A DNA stretch of 64,000 nt from Actinoplanes sp. KI2 (GTDB lineage: Bacteria > Actinomycetota > Actinomycetes > Mycobacteriales > Micromonosporaceae). Below are positions 34,042-43,070 of the stretch, piece by piece (position 1 is the stretch's first letter; each line of letters opens with the position of its first letter). A program made the position numbers and the translations under genes. The notes under the pieces are model-generated. The model did not search any database. It saw only the letters and a list, made by a program, of their open reading frames with translations, and had not been told where the DNA came from. The stretch covers positions 62,001-126,000 of the forward strand of contig NZ_JAOSZE010000006.1 of the NCBI RefSeq assembly GCF_025630775.1. Reading direction: 5' to 3'.

Positions 34042-34962
34042 GTGACCGCGCGGATCGCCGTCGACCTCCTCGGCGGGGACAACGCTCCCGCCGTCGTGGT
34101 TGACGGCGCTCTGCGCGCCTTCCAGGACGACCCGTCCCTCCACCTCCTTCTCGTCGGCACGCATGAGGCGGCCGACGCGGTTCTCGCTGCCGTCGCACCG
34201 GCCGAGCGCAACCGGGTGGGCATGCTGCCCATGCCGGCCGTCGAGCTGCACCCCGACGACGCCGCCCGGGCCGTGCTGCGCGCCGTCGCCGACGGCCTCG
34301 CCGACGCCGTCCTCTCGGCCGGGAACACCGCGGCCATCGTCGTCTCGGCCGCCCGCGCGCTCGGCCGCTGGCCCGGGGTCCGCCGTCCGGCACTGGCCGC
34401 CGTGCTGCCCACCGCCGCCGGCCGGCTCGTGCTCCTCGACGTGGGCTCCGCGGTCGACCCCGACGCGGCGACCCTCGCGATGCACGCCCGGCTGGGCGCC
34501 GCGTACGCCGCCGTCGTGCACGAGGTCGTCGAGCCCCGGGTCGGCCTGCTCACCATCGGCACCGAGCGCGGCAAGGGCGACCGGCTGCGCCGGGCCGCGC
34601 CCGACCTGCTCGCCGCTCTCGACCTGCCGGCCGGCGCCCGTTACATCGGGCTGGTCGAGGGCCACGACGTCGTGCTCGGTGCGGCCGCGGACGTCGTGGT
34701 GACCGACGGCTTCACCGGAAACATCCTGCTCAAGGGCCTCGAGACGGCGTACGGCCGACTCGGTCCGCCCGGCGGGCCGGCGGGTGTTCCGCCGCGCGCC
34801 GCCCTGTTGCTCGGCGTCGCCGGCACCGTCGTCGTCTGCCACGGGGCCGCCTCCGGCGCCGACGTGGCCGCCGGTATCGCCCTCGCCGCCAGGTTGCACC
34901 GCCGCGCCGCCGTCGCGGCGATGGCCGAATTGATCCCGCACAACGAGGTGACCCATGAGTGA
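34042..34962 (+). CDS. plsX: Phosphate acyltransferase PlsX
   Basis: 306 residues from the GTG at 34042. [41 protein letters not shown] and [15 protein letters not shown] match PlsX, which turns acyl-ACP into acyl-phosphate for phospholipid synthesis. It is slightly shorter than usual (about 330). The in-frame GTG at 33964, 10 bases after rpmF, would add 26 residues and cannot be excluded. The stop overlaps rnc. Confidence 0.92.
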   Translation: MTARIAVDLLGGDNAPAVVVDGALRAFQDDPSLHLLLVGTHEAADAVLAAVAPAERNRVGMLPMPAVELHPDDAARAVLRAVADGLADAVLSAGNTAAIVVSAARALGRWPGVRRPALAAVLPTAAGRLVLLDVGSAVDPDAATLAMHARLGAAYAAVVHEVVEPRVGLLTIGTERGKGDRLRRAAPDLLAALDLPAGARYIGLVEGHDVVLGAAADVVVTDGFTGNILLKGLETAYGRLGPPGGPAGVPPRAALLLGVAGTVVVCHGAASGADVAAGIALAARLHRRAAVAAMAELIPHNEVTHE

Positions 34963-35695
34963 CAAGCGTCGCCGGCCATCGACCGCACCGCTCGAGGAGG
35001 CGTTCGGCATCCCGTTCGAGCCGTCCCTGCTCGAGCGCGCGCTCACTCACCGCTCGTACGCGTACGAGAACGGTGGCCTGCCCACCAATGAGCGCCTGGA
35101 GTTCCTCGGCGACTCGGTGCTCGGCGTCGTGATCACCTCGGCGCTGTACCACAACCACCCTGACCTGCCCGAGGGCCAGCTGGCCAAGCTGCGCGCCAGC
35201 GTGGTCAACATGCACGCGCTCGCCGACGTGGCCCGCGCCCTGGGCCCGCACGGCCTCGGCCCGCACCTGCTGCTCGGCAAGGGCGAGGAGACCACCGGCG
35301 GCCGGGACAAGGCGAGCATCCTGGCCGACACGCTGGAGGCGCTGCTCGGCGCGATCTACCTGGAGCACGGCCTGGACGTGGCGGGCGAGGTGATCCATCG
35401 GCTGTTCGACCCGCTGATGGTGGAGTCGGCGGGGCGGGGCGCGGCGCTGGACTGGAAGACCAGCCTGCAGGAGCTGACCGCGGCGCTCGGGCTGGGCGTG
35501 CCGGACTATGTGATCGAAGACTCCGGCCCGGACCACGCCAAGACCTTCACCGCCTGGGTGGTGGTGGCCGGCGAGCGGTACGGCGGCTCCGAGGGGCGCA
35601 GCAAGAAGCAGGCCGAGCAGCGGGCCGCGGCGGCGGCGTGGCGCACGCTGAACGACCGCGGCGCCGAGAAGCCCGACGACGAAGCCGACCAGTGA
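34955..35695 (+). CDS. rnc: Ribonuclease III
   Basis: 246 residues. Signature [10 protein letters not shown] at 45-54 and the second catalytic site [13 protein letters not shown] define the nuclease domain; residues about 165-235 are a double-stranded RNA-binding domain ([26 protein letters not shown]). It processes rRNA. Overlaps plsX by 8 bases and the next gene by 4. Confidence 0.97.
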   Translation: MSDKRRRPSTAPLEEAFGIPFEPSLLERALTHRSYAYENGGLPTNERLEFLGDSVLGVVITSALYHNHPDLPEGQLAKLRASVVNMHALADVARALGPHGLGPHLLLGKGEETTGGRDKASILADTLEALLGAIYLEHGLDVAGEVIHRLFDPLMVESAGRGAALDWKTSLQELTAALGLGVPDYVIEDSGPDHAKTFTAWVVVAGERYGGSEGRSKKQAEQRAAAAAWRTLNDRGAEKPDDEADQ

Positions 35696-36870
35696 GCGTG
35701 GCCGTGGCGGAGGAGAGACCGGTCCGGGCGCAGGACCGGCCGCTCTGGGAGCTGGCCGGCGCCTGGCGCGGGGTGCTCACCGCGGTCGGGATCTTCGCGC
35801 TGACCCGGATCGCCCAGCTGCTCATGCTGGCCTGGCTGGGGCACGCCTCGGGCGACGGCGAGAGTCTGCGCAGCCGCCTGCTGGTCTGGGACGGCGGCTG
35901 GTTCCTGCGGGTCGCCGTGAACGGCTATCCGCACGGCTACACGTACGGCCCGCAGCACCAGCTCGAGGGCAACGAGCTCGCGTTCTTCCCGCTCTACCCG
36001 ATGCTCATCCGGGGCGTGGCGGCGCTCGGCGTGAGCGCGCAGACCGCGGCGATCGGGGTCAGCTGGCTCGCCTCGATCGGCGCCGCGGTCGCCCTGCATC
36101 TGCTCGGCACCACCCTGTACGGCAAGCGGGCCGGCTGGGCGCTGGTCGCGATCTGCTGCAGCGCCCCGGTGTCGGTGGTGCTGTCCATGGCGTACACGGA
36201 AGCGCTTTTCATCGCCCTGGTGGCCGGCATGCTGGCCGCCGCCCACCGCAAGGTGTGGTGGGCGGCCGGGCTGCTCGGCCTGGGTTGCGCGCTGACCCGG
36301 CCGACCGGCGCGGCGGCCGCGCTCGCCCTGGCGGTCGCCGCGGTCATGGCGGTGCGGGAGTCGCCGAGGAAGGCGTGGCAGCCGGTGCTCGCCGCCGTGG
36401 TCGCGCTGGCCGGCGTGCCGCTGTTCCTGATCTGGGTGGGCGCCCGGGTCGGCGACCCGGCCGCCTGGTTCCGGATCCAGACCGCCGGCTGGGGCACCTC
36501 GTTCGACTTCGGGCGCAGCACCTGGCAGTTCCTGCGCGAGACGCTGACCACCGGGGACGGCTGGGTGCCGATGAGCGTGGCGCTGATGCTGCTGGTGGCA
36601 CTCGCCGCGGCCGGGGTGGCGCTGGCCGGGAAGCCTTGGCTGCCGCTCGCGGTTTACGGGGTGGTGGCCATGGTGCTGGTGTACGGCCAGGCCGGCTTCT
36701 ACCACTCGAAGCCACGCCTGCTGTTGCCCGTACTGTTGACGCTGCTGCCCGCCGCCGTCGCGGCCGCGCGCGCCCGCCCCCGGGTCGCGGTGCTGTCGAT
36801 CGTGGCGTGGGCGGCGTTCGGCCTCTGGTATGGCGCCTACTTGGTCGCCATTTGGCCCTACACGCTCTGA
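35692..36870 (+). CDS. PIG-V-like mannosyltransferase (membrane)
   Basis: 392 residues with about nine to ten transmembrane segments. [15 protein letters not shown] near residue 78 and [11 protein letters not shown] match the GPI mannosyltransferase 2 (PIG-V, GT76-like) pattern in the first extracellular loop; [10 protein letters not shown] and ALTRPTG are further family blocks. It likely adds mannose from polyprenyl-phospho-mannose to a cell-surface lipid or protein. The GTG overlaps the rnc stop. In mycobacteria this gap between rnc and mutM is empty, so it is an accessory gene that has joined the operon. Confidence 0.8.
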   Translation: MSVAVAEERPVRAQDRPLWELAGAWRGVLTAVGIFALTRIAQLLMLAWLGHASGDGESLRSRLLVWDGGWFLRVAVNGYPHGYTYGPQHQLEGNELAFFPLYPMLIRGVAALGVSAQTAAIGVSWLASIGAAVALHLLGTTLYGKRAGWALVAICCSAPVSVVLSMAYTEALFIALVAGMLAAAHRKVWWAAGLLGLGCALTRPTGAAAALALAVAAVMAVRESPRKAWQPVLAAVVALAGVPLFLIWVGARVGDPAAWFRIQTAGWGTSFDFGRSTWQFLRETLTTGDGWVPMSVALMLLVALAAAGVALAGKPWLPLAVYGVVAMVLVYGQAGFYHSKPRLLLPVLLTLLPAAVAAARARPRVAVLSIVAWAAFGLWYGAYLVAIWPYTL

Positions 36871-36883
36871 AAGGGAGACCGTC

Positions 36884-37735
36884 GTGCCGGAGCTGCCCGA
36901 GGTTGAGACCGTCCGGCAGGGACTGGCCAAGTGGGTGGCCGGCCGGACCATCGCGACCGTCGAGGTGCACCACCCCCGCGCGATCCGCCGGCACCTGCCC
37001 GGCGACGCGCACTTCATCGCCATGCTGACCGGCCGGACGATCCTCGACGCGTCCCGGCGCGGCAAATACCTGTGGCTGTCGCTGGACTCCGGCGACGCGA
37101 TCATCGGGCACCTCGGGATGAGCGGCCAGCTGCTGATGCAGCCGGCCGACGCCGCCGATGAGAAGCATCTCCGGGTCAGGTTCACCTTCACCGACGGCGG
37201 CCCGCAGCTGCGCTTCGTCGATCAGCGCACGTTCGGCGGCCTGTCGGTTTCCGAAGGCGGCGCCGACCTGCCCGACGAGATCGCGCACATCGCCCGTGAC
37301 CCGATGGACCCGCTCTTCGACGACGAGCTGTTCGTGGCCCGGCTGCGCGGCAAGCACACCGAGGTCAAGCGGGCGCTGCTCGACCAGACCCTGATCAGCG
37401 GCGTGGGCAACATCTACGCCGACGAGGCGCTGTGGCGGGCCCAGCTGCACGGCGCGCGCCCGACCGACCAGCTCACCCGCCCGGCCGCCCGGCGCCTGCT
37501 GGCCCACGTCCGCGACGTGCTGGGCGAGGCCATCGTGGCCGGCGGCACCAGCTTCGACGAGCTCTACGTCAACGTGAACGGCGAGAGCGGCTACTTCGAC
37601 CGCTCGCTCAACGCCTACGGCCGCGAGGGCGAGCCGTGCCACCGCTGCGGCACCCCGATCCGCCGCGAGCAGTTCATGAACCGCTCCTCGTTCAGCTGCC
37701 CCCGCTGCCAGCCGCGACCGAAAACCCGAAGCTAA
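36884..37735 (+). CDS. mutM: Formamidopyrimidine-DNA glycosylase
   Basis: 283 residues. The mature N-terminus [10 protein letters not shown] (catalytic Pro2, Glu3), Lys in [18 protein letters not shown] and the C-terminal zinc finger CHRCG...CPRC are intact. It removes 8-oxoguanine. The GTG at 36884 with GGGAGA upstream is the start, because Pro must be residue 2. Confidence 0.97.
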   Translation: MPELPEVETVRQGLAKWVAGRTIATVEVHHPRAIRRHLPGDAHFIAMLTGRTILDASRRGKYLWLSLDSGDAIIGHLGMSGQLLMQPADAADEKHLRVRFTFTDGGPQLRFVDQRTFGGLSVSEGGADLPDEIAHIARDPMDPLFDDELFVARLRGKHTEVKRALLDQTLISGVGNIYADEALWRAQLHGARPTDQLTRPAARRLLAHVRDVLGEAIVAGGTSFDELYVNVNGESGYFDRSLNAYGREGEPCHRCGTPIRREQFMNRSSFSCPRCQPRPKTRS

Positions 37736-37756
37736 AACCTTTCCCCGTACGAGGCT

Positions 37757-37791
37757 CAGCCAGGTCCCCGCCTACCAGGGCGGCCTGGCTG
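37757..37791 (+). terminator. Hairpin after mutM
   Basis: CAGCCAGG (37757-37764) pairs with CCTGGCTG (37784-37791), with inner CCGCC/GGGCGG pairing. It sits just after the last gene of the plus-strand DUF177-mutM run and before a converging gene. The rest of 37792-37902 holds nothing recognisable. Confidence 0.6.
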
Positions 37792-37902
37792 CCGTCCCGA
37801 CCCTGGACACGCCGGCATCCGGGCTGAGCTGCAACTCGGGCAGGCCAACCCGGCGTCGGCCCACCCTTGGTGCCGCCGCTCACCGCGCCGAAATGCAGCC
37901 GC

Positions 37903-38463
37903 TCACCGCTGCGAGCCGGCGCCGCCGGCGAACGCGCCGGCGTAGGGCTTGGCGTCGGTGGCCAGGCCGAAGCCCGCGCCGCGGCGGCCCATCAGGCGGC
38001 GGGCGGCAGTGAGCAACGCCGGCGGCACGCCATGCACGATGTGCCCGTCGCCCTGCCGCACGCCCTCGCCGTCCCAGCTCCGGTAGGCCGTCCACGGCCC
38101 CTCGAAGGTGCAGATCCGGACGCCGAGCTCCCGGTAGAGCGGATGGGTCGGCACGCCCGGGTTCAGCACCACCCGGTGCAGCCCGCGCCGGGCGGCCAGC
38201 CGCACGGTCAGCGCCACCGGCCCGACCCCGCCCGAGCCGGCCGGGGCTCGGTCGAGGAACAGCCCCTCCACACCGTCCTCCCGCCAGGCGTCCACATCGG
38301 CCAGCACGTCGGCCAGCGATCGGCTGCCCCAGTCGAGGTCGATCCGGCCCAGCGACTGATGCAGGGCGCGGCGTTCGCCGGGCAGGTCCCGGATGATCCA
38401 GGTATCGCTGTCCAGGGTCAGCTCGGGTGACGGGTGGGCGTACGGGGGGAACAGGGTCTTCAC
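37903..38463 (-). CDS. Spherulin-4-like (GH135/GH114-related) protein
   Basis: 186 residues. RIDLDWGSRSLADVLADVDA, WREDGVEGLFLDRAP, LHRVVLNPGVPTHPLY and VRICTFEGPWTAYRSW line up with the beta-alpha units of spherulation-specific family 4 proteins, the family that contains the fungal galactosaminogalactan hydrolase Sph3 (GH135), a relative of the PelA hydrolase. The Asp of LFLD and Glu of FEGP, which occupy catalytic positions in the family, are kept; the acid after LFLD is Arg here. There is no signal peptide and the N-terminal third is short. GTG overlaps the stop of the membrane gene (GTGA). It may be cytosolic or inactive. Confidence 0.72.
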   Translation of the reverse strand: MKTLFPPYAHPSPELTLDSDTWIIRDLPGERRALHQSLGRIDLDWGSRSLADVLADVDAWREDGVEGLFLDRAPAGSGGVGPVALTVRLAARRGLHRVVLNPGVPTHPLYRELGVRICTFEGPWTAYRSWDGEGVRQGDGHIVHGVPPALLTAARRLMGRRGAGFGLATDAKPYAGAFAGGAGSQR

Positions 38464-39836
38464 GATGTTCTCCGGTGGTCGGCGGCGGTCAGGGCGACGG
38501 CGAGCAGGCCGGCCAGATGGGTCACGGCGAGCGCGCCGACGGCGTCCGGCAGAGGGCCGGTCGCCGTCAGCGGAAGGATCTTCAGGGTCACGGTGAGCGG
38601 AATGATCTTCAGGGCGACGGTGAGCAGCGGGGCCGCGATCGCCACGGTGGCGGCGATGCCGGTGCGGCCGCGCGCGGCGAGCAGGTAGGTGACGGCGAAG
38701 ACGCCGCCGAGCAGGGTGCCCGCGGCCAGCGCCAGCACCTCGGCGCGGGCCTCGGTGCGGGCGGCGACCAGGGCGAGCGCGACGCCCAGGGCCAGCGGCG
38801 GCAGCAGCCCGGCGAGGGTGACCGTGGCAACCCCGCGCCGCCTCGGCCCGGCCTCCGTGCTCCACCCGATCAGCGCCTCCAGGATCGGCACCGCGAGCAG
38901 CAGCGGCAGCCAGAACGGCGCGGTGGAGCCGGACGGCCCGGCCCGCCAGACCAAGCCCACGCTGATCGCCTGGGAGGCACCGATGACCAGGTACGCGGCG
39001 GCCCGTCGCAGCTGCGGCCGGGTGAGCCGGATCGGCCGCCGGCTGCCGCAGATCATGGCCGGTCGGAACGCCCGCACCAGGGCCACCACGATCGCGGCCG
39101 GCAGCAGCGTGCCGATCGGCAACGGGGGCATCGGATGGCCGGCCACCAGGATCGCGTCCGGCAGCAGCCGTCCGATCGGCACCGAGGGCACCGGGTGGCC
39201 GTTCAGGGCGGCAAGCGCGGCGGCGGCAAGCGCCCAACACGGTACGCACCAGCCCACCACGGCCGCCTCGGCCCGGGTGACCAGCGCCGCGGTGACGGTG
39301 GCGAGCGTGGCCAGCCCACCCAGCCCGACCACCAGCGCGAGCCAGCGCTCCGGGCCGAGCAGGGCGTCCGGCGCGATCCAGACCAGCGCGCACCAGAGGG
39401 CGCCGACGGCGGTGAAGCCCGCGCCGACCAGCCGGCACCCGGCCGCGACGCCGGCCCGCCGGGCCACGGTCACGCCGGCGAAGGTCAGCGCCTGGGCGGC
39501 GGACCAGCCGAGCAGCAGGGTGGCCAGCGGGACCGGCCAGGGGACCTGCCCGAGCGACTCGCCGCCGGCCACGGCCACGCTGAGCGGGCCGAGGTAGAGC
39601 GCGCAGCGGAGCACGGCGGCGCCGAGATAGGAGCGGGGTGCGCGCCGCGTGCCCTTCCGGCCGCCGTCGACCGGCGCGGGCGCCGCGACCTCGGGGAGCG
39701 CCGCCGGCTCCGCGGCGTGCCGGGCTCTGGCCCGGGTGGGCGCCGGCCGGGCGGTGTGGGCCGGCGACGGCGCCGCCGGGCGGATCGTCCGGGCGCGGCC
39801 GGAGCGGGACGGCGGCCGGCGTGGGGTGATCGTCAC
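38460..39836 (-). CDS. Polytopic membrane protein, PelG-like by size and context
   Basis: 458 residues. A Pro/Arg/Ala-rich cytosolic N-terminus (about 1-70) precedes some 10-12 hydrophobic segments from residue 72 to 450. The length equals that of PelG exporters (about 456), and it sits between a PelF-like glycosyltransferase and a spherulin-like gene, but I see no decisive PelG motif. A short sequence (HPVPSVPIGRLLPDAILVAG then HPMPPLPIGTLLPAAIVVAL) is duplicated in tandem near the middle. The GTG at 39836 overlaps the glycosyltransferase stop (GTGA), and the stop overlaps the next gene, so the three are strictly coupled. Confidence 0.65.
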   Translation of the reverse strand: MTITPRRPPSRSGRARTIRPAAPSPAHTARPAPTRARARHAAEPAALPEVAAPAPVDGGRKGTRRAPRSYLGAAVLRCALYLGPLSVAVAGGESLGQVPWPVPLATLLLGWSAAQALTFAGVTVARRAGVAAGCRLVGAGFTAVGALWCALVWIAPDALLGPERWLALVVGLGGLATLATVTAALVTRAEAAVVGWCVPCWALAAAALAALNGHPVPSVPIGRLLPDAILVAGHPMPPLPIGTLLPAAIVVALVRAFRPAMICGSRRPIRLTRPQLRRAAAYLVIGASQAISVGLVWRAGPSGSTAPFWLPLLLAVPILEALIGWSTEAGPRRRGVATVTLAGLLPPLALGVALALVAARTEARAEVLALAAGTLLGGVFAVTYLLAARGRTGIAATVAIAAPLLTVALKIIPLTVTLKILPLTATGPLPDAVGALAVTHLAGLLAVALTAADHRRTS

Positions 39837-42028
39837 AGCGCCGCACCACCCTCCGGGCAGGGCGGCCACTCGCCGGGCGCCACCCCGGCGAACGCCGGCC
39901 GCGGCGGGAGGATGTCGCGCGCGATCGGGGCGGCGCTGGCGATGTGGCCGACCGGTGGCGGGGCAACGACCGGTTTGGCCGGGCGGCGGCCCGGTGAGGG
40001 GCGCCGGGTAAGCGGGCGAGGGAGGGTCGGCTCGTCAGCCGTCGAGTCGCCGCTTGCCGGGTCGTCGGGCGTCGGGCGGTGGGCTGTCGGACTGTCGGTC
40101 GCCGACTCGTCGGGTGGCGGGTCGTCGAGTGCGAGGTCGTCGGGTGGCGGGTCGTTGGGCACCGGGTCGTCCAGCCGCGGGTCGTTGGGTGTCAGGTCGT
40201 CTGGTTGCGGGTCGGTGAGTGCCGGGTCGTCCGGTAGCGGGTCGTCGGGTCGCGGTTCGGTGAGTGCCGGGTCGTCGAGTTGTGGGTCGTCGAGGGCGAG
40301 GCCGGGTCGCGGTTCGGTGAGTGCCGGGTCGTCGAGTTGTGGGTCGTCGAGGGCGAGGCCGGGTCGCGGTTCGGTGAGTGCCGGGTCGTCGAGTTGTGGG
40401 TCGTCGAGGGCGAGGTCGTGGAGTGGCAGATCGTGGAGTGGCAGATCGTCGAGTGCCAGGTCGTCGGGTGTCGGGTCATCGGCTGTCGGGCCGCCGGGCA
40501 TCGGGCCGCCGGGCATCGCCGGCATGCCGCCGGCCGGTCGCTCGTCCGGGGTCAGCCAGCGGACCGTGGCCGGGACCGCGGTGCGCGGCGCGGGCAGCGC
40601 CAGCGTGAGCTCGACGCCGGCCGGCGACGGCGGCGCGGCGAGATCGTGGTAGAGCGCGTCGTAGACCCGTACCACCCGGTCGGTGGTGAAGTGCAGCAGC
40701 GCCCGGTGCCGGGCCGCGTCGCCGAGTTGCCGCCGCAGTTCGGGATTGCGGAGCAGGCCGACGACGGCGATCGCGAGCTCGGCCGGGTCGCCCGGCTGCA
40801 CCAGCACGCCCGCGTCGCCCAGCGTCTCGGCGGCCGGCCCGACGTCGACGCCGACCACCGCACGCCCGGACATCATCGCCTCGATCAGCCGGTACGGCGG
40901 GTCGGCCGGGCCGGGCACGTGCGCCACGACGTGGCCGACCGTGTACCGATCGCGCGGGTCGGCGGGCAGCGGGTGCAGGCGTACGGCACGGCCCAGCCCG
41001 GTGCGCTCGATCAGCTCGGCGCAGTGCTGCTCGTGCGCCGGGGTGACCCCGACCAGGTGCAGCACGGTCCCCGGCAGGGCGGCCGTGACCTGCTCGAACG
41101 CGGCCAGCAGGGGAATGATGCCGCTGTCCGGGCCGCCGCTGCCGGCCCAGACCACGGCCGGCTCGGTGTCCGGCTCGGCGGTGACCGGGTACTCCGACGG
41201 GTCGACGCCGGCCGGCACCTGCACGAGCCGGGTCGCCTCGGCGCCGTGCCGCAGGGCCCAGCCGTGGTGGTAGGCACTGAGCGGGGCGATCAGGCCGGCC
41301 TCGGCGTACCCGGTGCGGGCGACCGCGGCCCGGAACCGGCGCAGCACCGCACGCACCGCCGGCGACAGCCGGTCCTCGGCCGGTTTGTACCGGGCCACCG
41401 GCGCCCGCGCCTCGGTGAGCAGCAGCGGCACGCCGACCCGCCACCGCCCGGCGAGCGCGGTCAGCAGCGGCGTCGTCCCGCCCACGCAGTGCACCAGGTC
41501 GGTCTCCGGCAGCGTGACGGTGAGCGCGCCGAGGGCATGCTTGAGCAGCGCGGCGGCGGTCTTGGCGTCCCGGGCGGACAGCCGCGGCAGCGGCGGGTCG
41601 GCCGACTCGGGCCCGGCCCGCCAGGCGTCCACCAGCAGGTCGGCGAGCGGCACCCCGGCGAGCGGGTCGGCCCGCTCGGCGGCGAGCTCGGCCAGCCCGC
41701 GCAGCCCGGTGGCGAACCGGTGCTCCTCGAGCAGTCCTCGGCAGAGCAGGTGGGCGGCGCCGCGGCCGGTCTCGTTGTGGTCACCGCGGCGGCGTTCCCG
41801 GGGCGTCGCCCGGCCGATCTGCACGGCCGAGGCCGAGCCGACGTTGAGCGGCAGCGGGTACGCCGGTGCGGACGGCGGTTCACGGTCCGTGACGGTCAGC
41901 AGGTCGAAGCGGAAGCGGCGGAGCCCCTGGACGAGGGTCCGGCACCACCCGCTCAGCGCGTCGCGCCGGTACGGGAACCCGCCGCCGGTGAGCAGGCAGA
42001 CGCTCTCGTGCGACCGGGTCGATTTCAC
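39833..42028 (-). CDS. PelF/DUF3492-like glycosyltransferase with degenerate motifs and acidic repeat tail
   Basis: 731 residues from the GTG at 42028. Residues about 1-490 follow DUF3492 plus GT4 proteins: VCLLTGGGFPYRRDALSGWC, DLVHCVGGTTPLLTALAGRW, PLLLTEA, LIAPLSAYHHGWALRHGAE, VPAGVDPSEYP, RLIEAMMSGRAVVGVDVG. Key residues are lost: LLTEHG reads LLTEARAP, the donor-binding Arg/Lys after VWAG are replaced (SGGPDSG), and the first Glu of the EX7E motif is Ala. Residues about 505-731 are an Asp/Pro-rich tail with a 19-residue repeat. It may be a pseudo-enzyme. An ATG at 42127 would add 33 residues through AT-rich DNA and is not preferred. First gene of a coupled trio. Confidence 0.8.
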   Translation of the reverse strand: MKSTRSHESVCLLTGGGFPYRRDALSGWCRTLVQGLRRFRFDLLTVTDREPPSAPAYPLPLNVGSASAVQIGRATPRERRRGDHNETGRGAAHLLCRGLLEEHRFATGLRGLAELAAERADPLAGVPLADLLVDAWRAGPESADPPLPRLSARDAKTAAALLKHALGALTVTLPETDLVHCVGGTTPLLTALAGRWRVGVPLLLTEARAPVARYKPAEDRLSPAVRAVLRRFRAAVARTGYAEAGLIAPLSAYHHGWALRHGAEATRLVQVPAGVDPSEYPVTAEPDTEPAVVWAGSGGPDSGIIPLLAAFEQVTAALPGTVLHLVGVTPAHEQHCAELIERTGLGRAVRLHPLPADPRDRYTVGHVVAHVPGPADPPYRLIEAMMSGRAVVGVDVGPAAETLGDAGVLVQPGDPAELAIAVVGLLRNPELRRQLGDAARHRALLHFTTDRVVRVYDALYHDLAAPPSPAGVELTLALPAPRTAVPATVRWLTPDERPAGGMPAMPGGPMPGGPTADDPTPDDLALDDLPLHDLPLHDLALDDPQLDDPALTEPRPGLALDDPQLDDPALTEPRPGLALDDPQLDDPALTEPRPDDPLPDDPALTDPQPDDLTPNDPRLDDPVPNDPPPDDLALDDPPPDESATDSPTAHRPTPDDPASGDSTADEPTLPRPLTRRPSPGRRPAKPVVAPPPVGHIASAAPIARDILPPRPAFAGVAPGEWPPCPEGGAAL
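40247..40414. repeat. 57-base tandem repeat inside the glycosyltransferase gene
   Basis: Three copies (starting 40247, 40304 and 40361; the third ends about 40414) are identical or nearly so. Each encodes LALDDPQLDDPALTEPRPG, 19 residues. More diverged DDP-type units flank it from about 40080 to 40480. Near-identity implies recent expansion. Confidence 0.95.
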
Positions 42029-42673
42029 GAAGGAGGCAACGACACAGCACGGGAAAGTTACGAGATCCTGTCGGGTAGGCGACAGAATTACGCGACTTTT
42101 ATCCGATTTGTCGCCCGGATTACCCATAAATGACCGAAGTTAAGCCGACGGTCGTGCTCGATTGGGCGTACGCGGCCGCACCCCGCCCGGGCCTGTCCCG
42201 TTGCCGGCCCGCCACGCGAGGAGGGAGGCTGAGCCGATCGGGCCGGAGAGCGATGATCGAGATGCCGGCGCTCATCGCCGGAGCGCGGCCGCGACGCCGT
42301 TGCGCGCGGTTGACCGTATGCCCTCGGGCGGCCCGCCGACAAACCCGCTAAGCGAAACGTAAGGCCAGGTAAAGAGTGTCAAGGTGGCAAGATTCACTAC
42401 CCGAAGCCGGTGGACGCCCGGCGCACGGCTTGACGCAGAGTGGGTATCGGCGGACTATGGAGGAGTCGCCAGTCGCGCCCACCCATGCCTGGTTTCAGTG
42501 GTAACCCCAAGTCAGGCGTGGGACATCTGCACCTAAGAGCACTTTCCGAGGGTGCACGATTCTGTGCTCACGCGTGCCCGTGTGCAGACAGATGTGGTGC
42601 AAGCTGGGCGCGCGACGAGAGCGCGCGGTCTCAATAACACCCAAGAAGAAGCAGTGCTTCTCAAGGAGTCACC
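42029..42673. other. 645-base intergenic region between the glycan operon and the coiled-coil gene
   Basis: No gene is convincing; two short opposing open frames at about 42130-42350 have no start signal or family. 42030-42130 is unusually AT-rich and likely holds the promoter of the minus-strand operon (for example TAATTCT- and TAACTTT-like elements). 42340-42440 is also AT-rich. AAGGAG at 42663-42668 is the ribosome-binding site of the next gene. Confidence 0.5.
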
Positions 42674-42868
42674 ATGGCGAAGGCCCTCTTCGGCCACGTA
42701 GGTGCGGCGCCCGACCGGCGCCTGCTCGACGAGGTCACCCGATTGCGTTCCAGGGTGCAGTCTCTGGAGTTCGAGGTCACCCGCCTCCGGGCGGAAAACG
42801 ATCGTCTGGCGGCCGCCGCGGCCGAGGCGGACGACATCCTGCGGCTGACCGAGCCGGCGCTGACCTGA
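42674..42868 (+). CDS. Small conserved coiled-coil protein
   Basis: 64 residues. MAKALFGHVG at the start is conserved in short actinobacterial proteins of unknown function; residues 15-55 form a heptad-rich coiled coil (RLRSRVQSLEFEVTRLRAEN). AAGGAG lies 6 bases upstream of the ATG. It stands alone before smc with its own terminator. Confidence 0.78.
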   Translation: MAKALFGHVGAAPDRRLLDEVTRLRSRVQSLEFEVTRLRAENDRLAAAAAEADDILRLTEPALT

Positions 42869-42928
42869 GCTTCACCCGGCCGCCGACCGGCGGCCTGTCC
42901 CCCTCAGCACCCAGACGCATCACAAACA

Positions 42929-42964
42929 GCGCGCCTCCACGCCGTGGCGGCGCGCATCTTTTTG
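42929..42964 (+). terminator. Terminator after the coiled-coil gene
   Basis: GCGCGCC (42929-42935) pairs with GGCGCGC (42949-42955), the loop pairs further, and ATCTTTTT follows: a classical intrinsic terminator. Confidence 0.85.
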
Positions 42965-43070
42965 CCCGATTTGCAGGGCTAAGCCCCGCGAGAGCGCGGC
43001 GTGCCGGGCCGCCGGCCCGGCGTACGGGTAGCCTGCACCCGAGTACTACATTGCCGACCCCCGGAGATCC

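Noticed and set aside
40247..40414. Regular repeats that could be read as a CRISPR array
   Set aside because: The units are contiguous 57-base tandem copies without spacers and encode an in-frame 19-residue protein repeat.
42088..42351. Two opposing short open frames in the spacer before the coiled-coil gene
   Set aside because: No ribosome-binding site, no recognisable family, Arg-rich composition typical of chance frames in GC-rich DNA.
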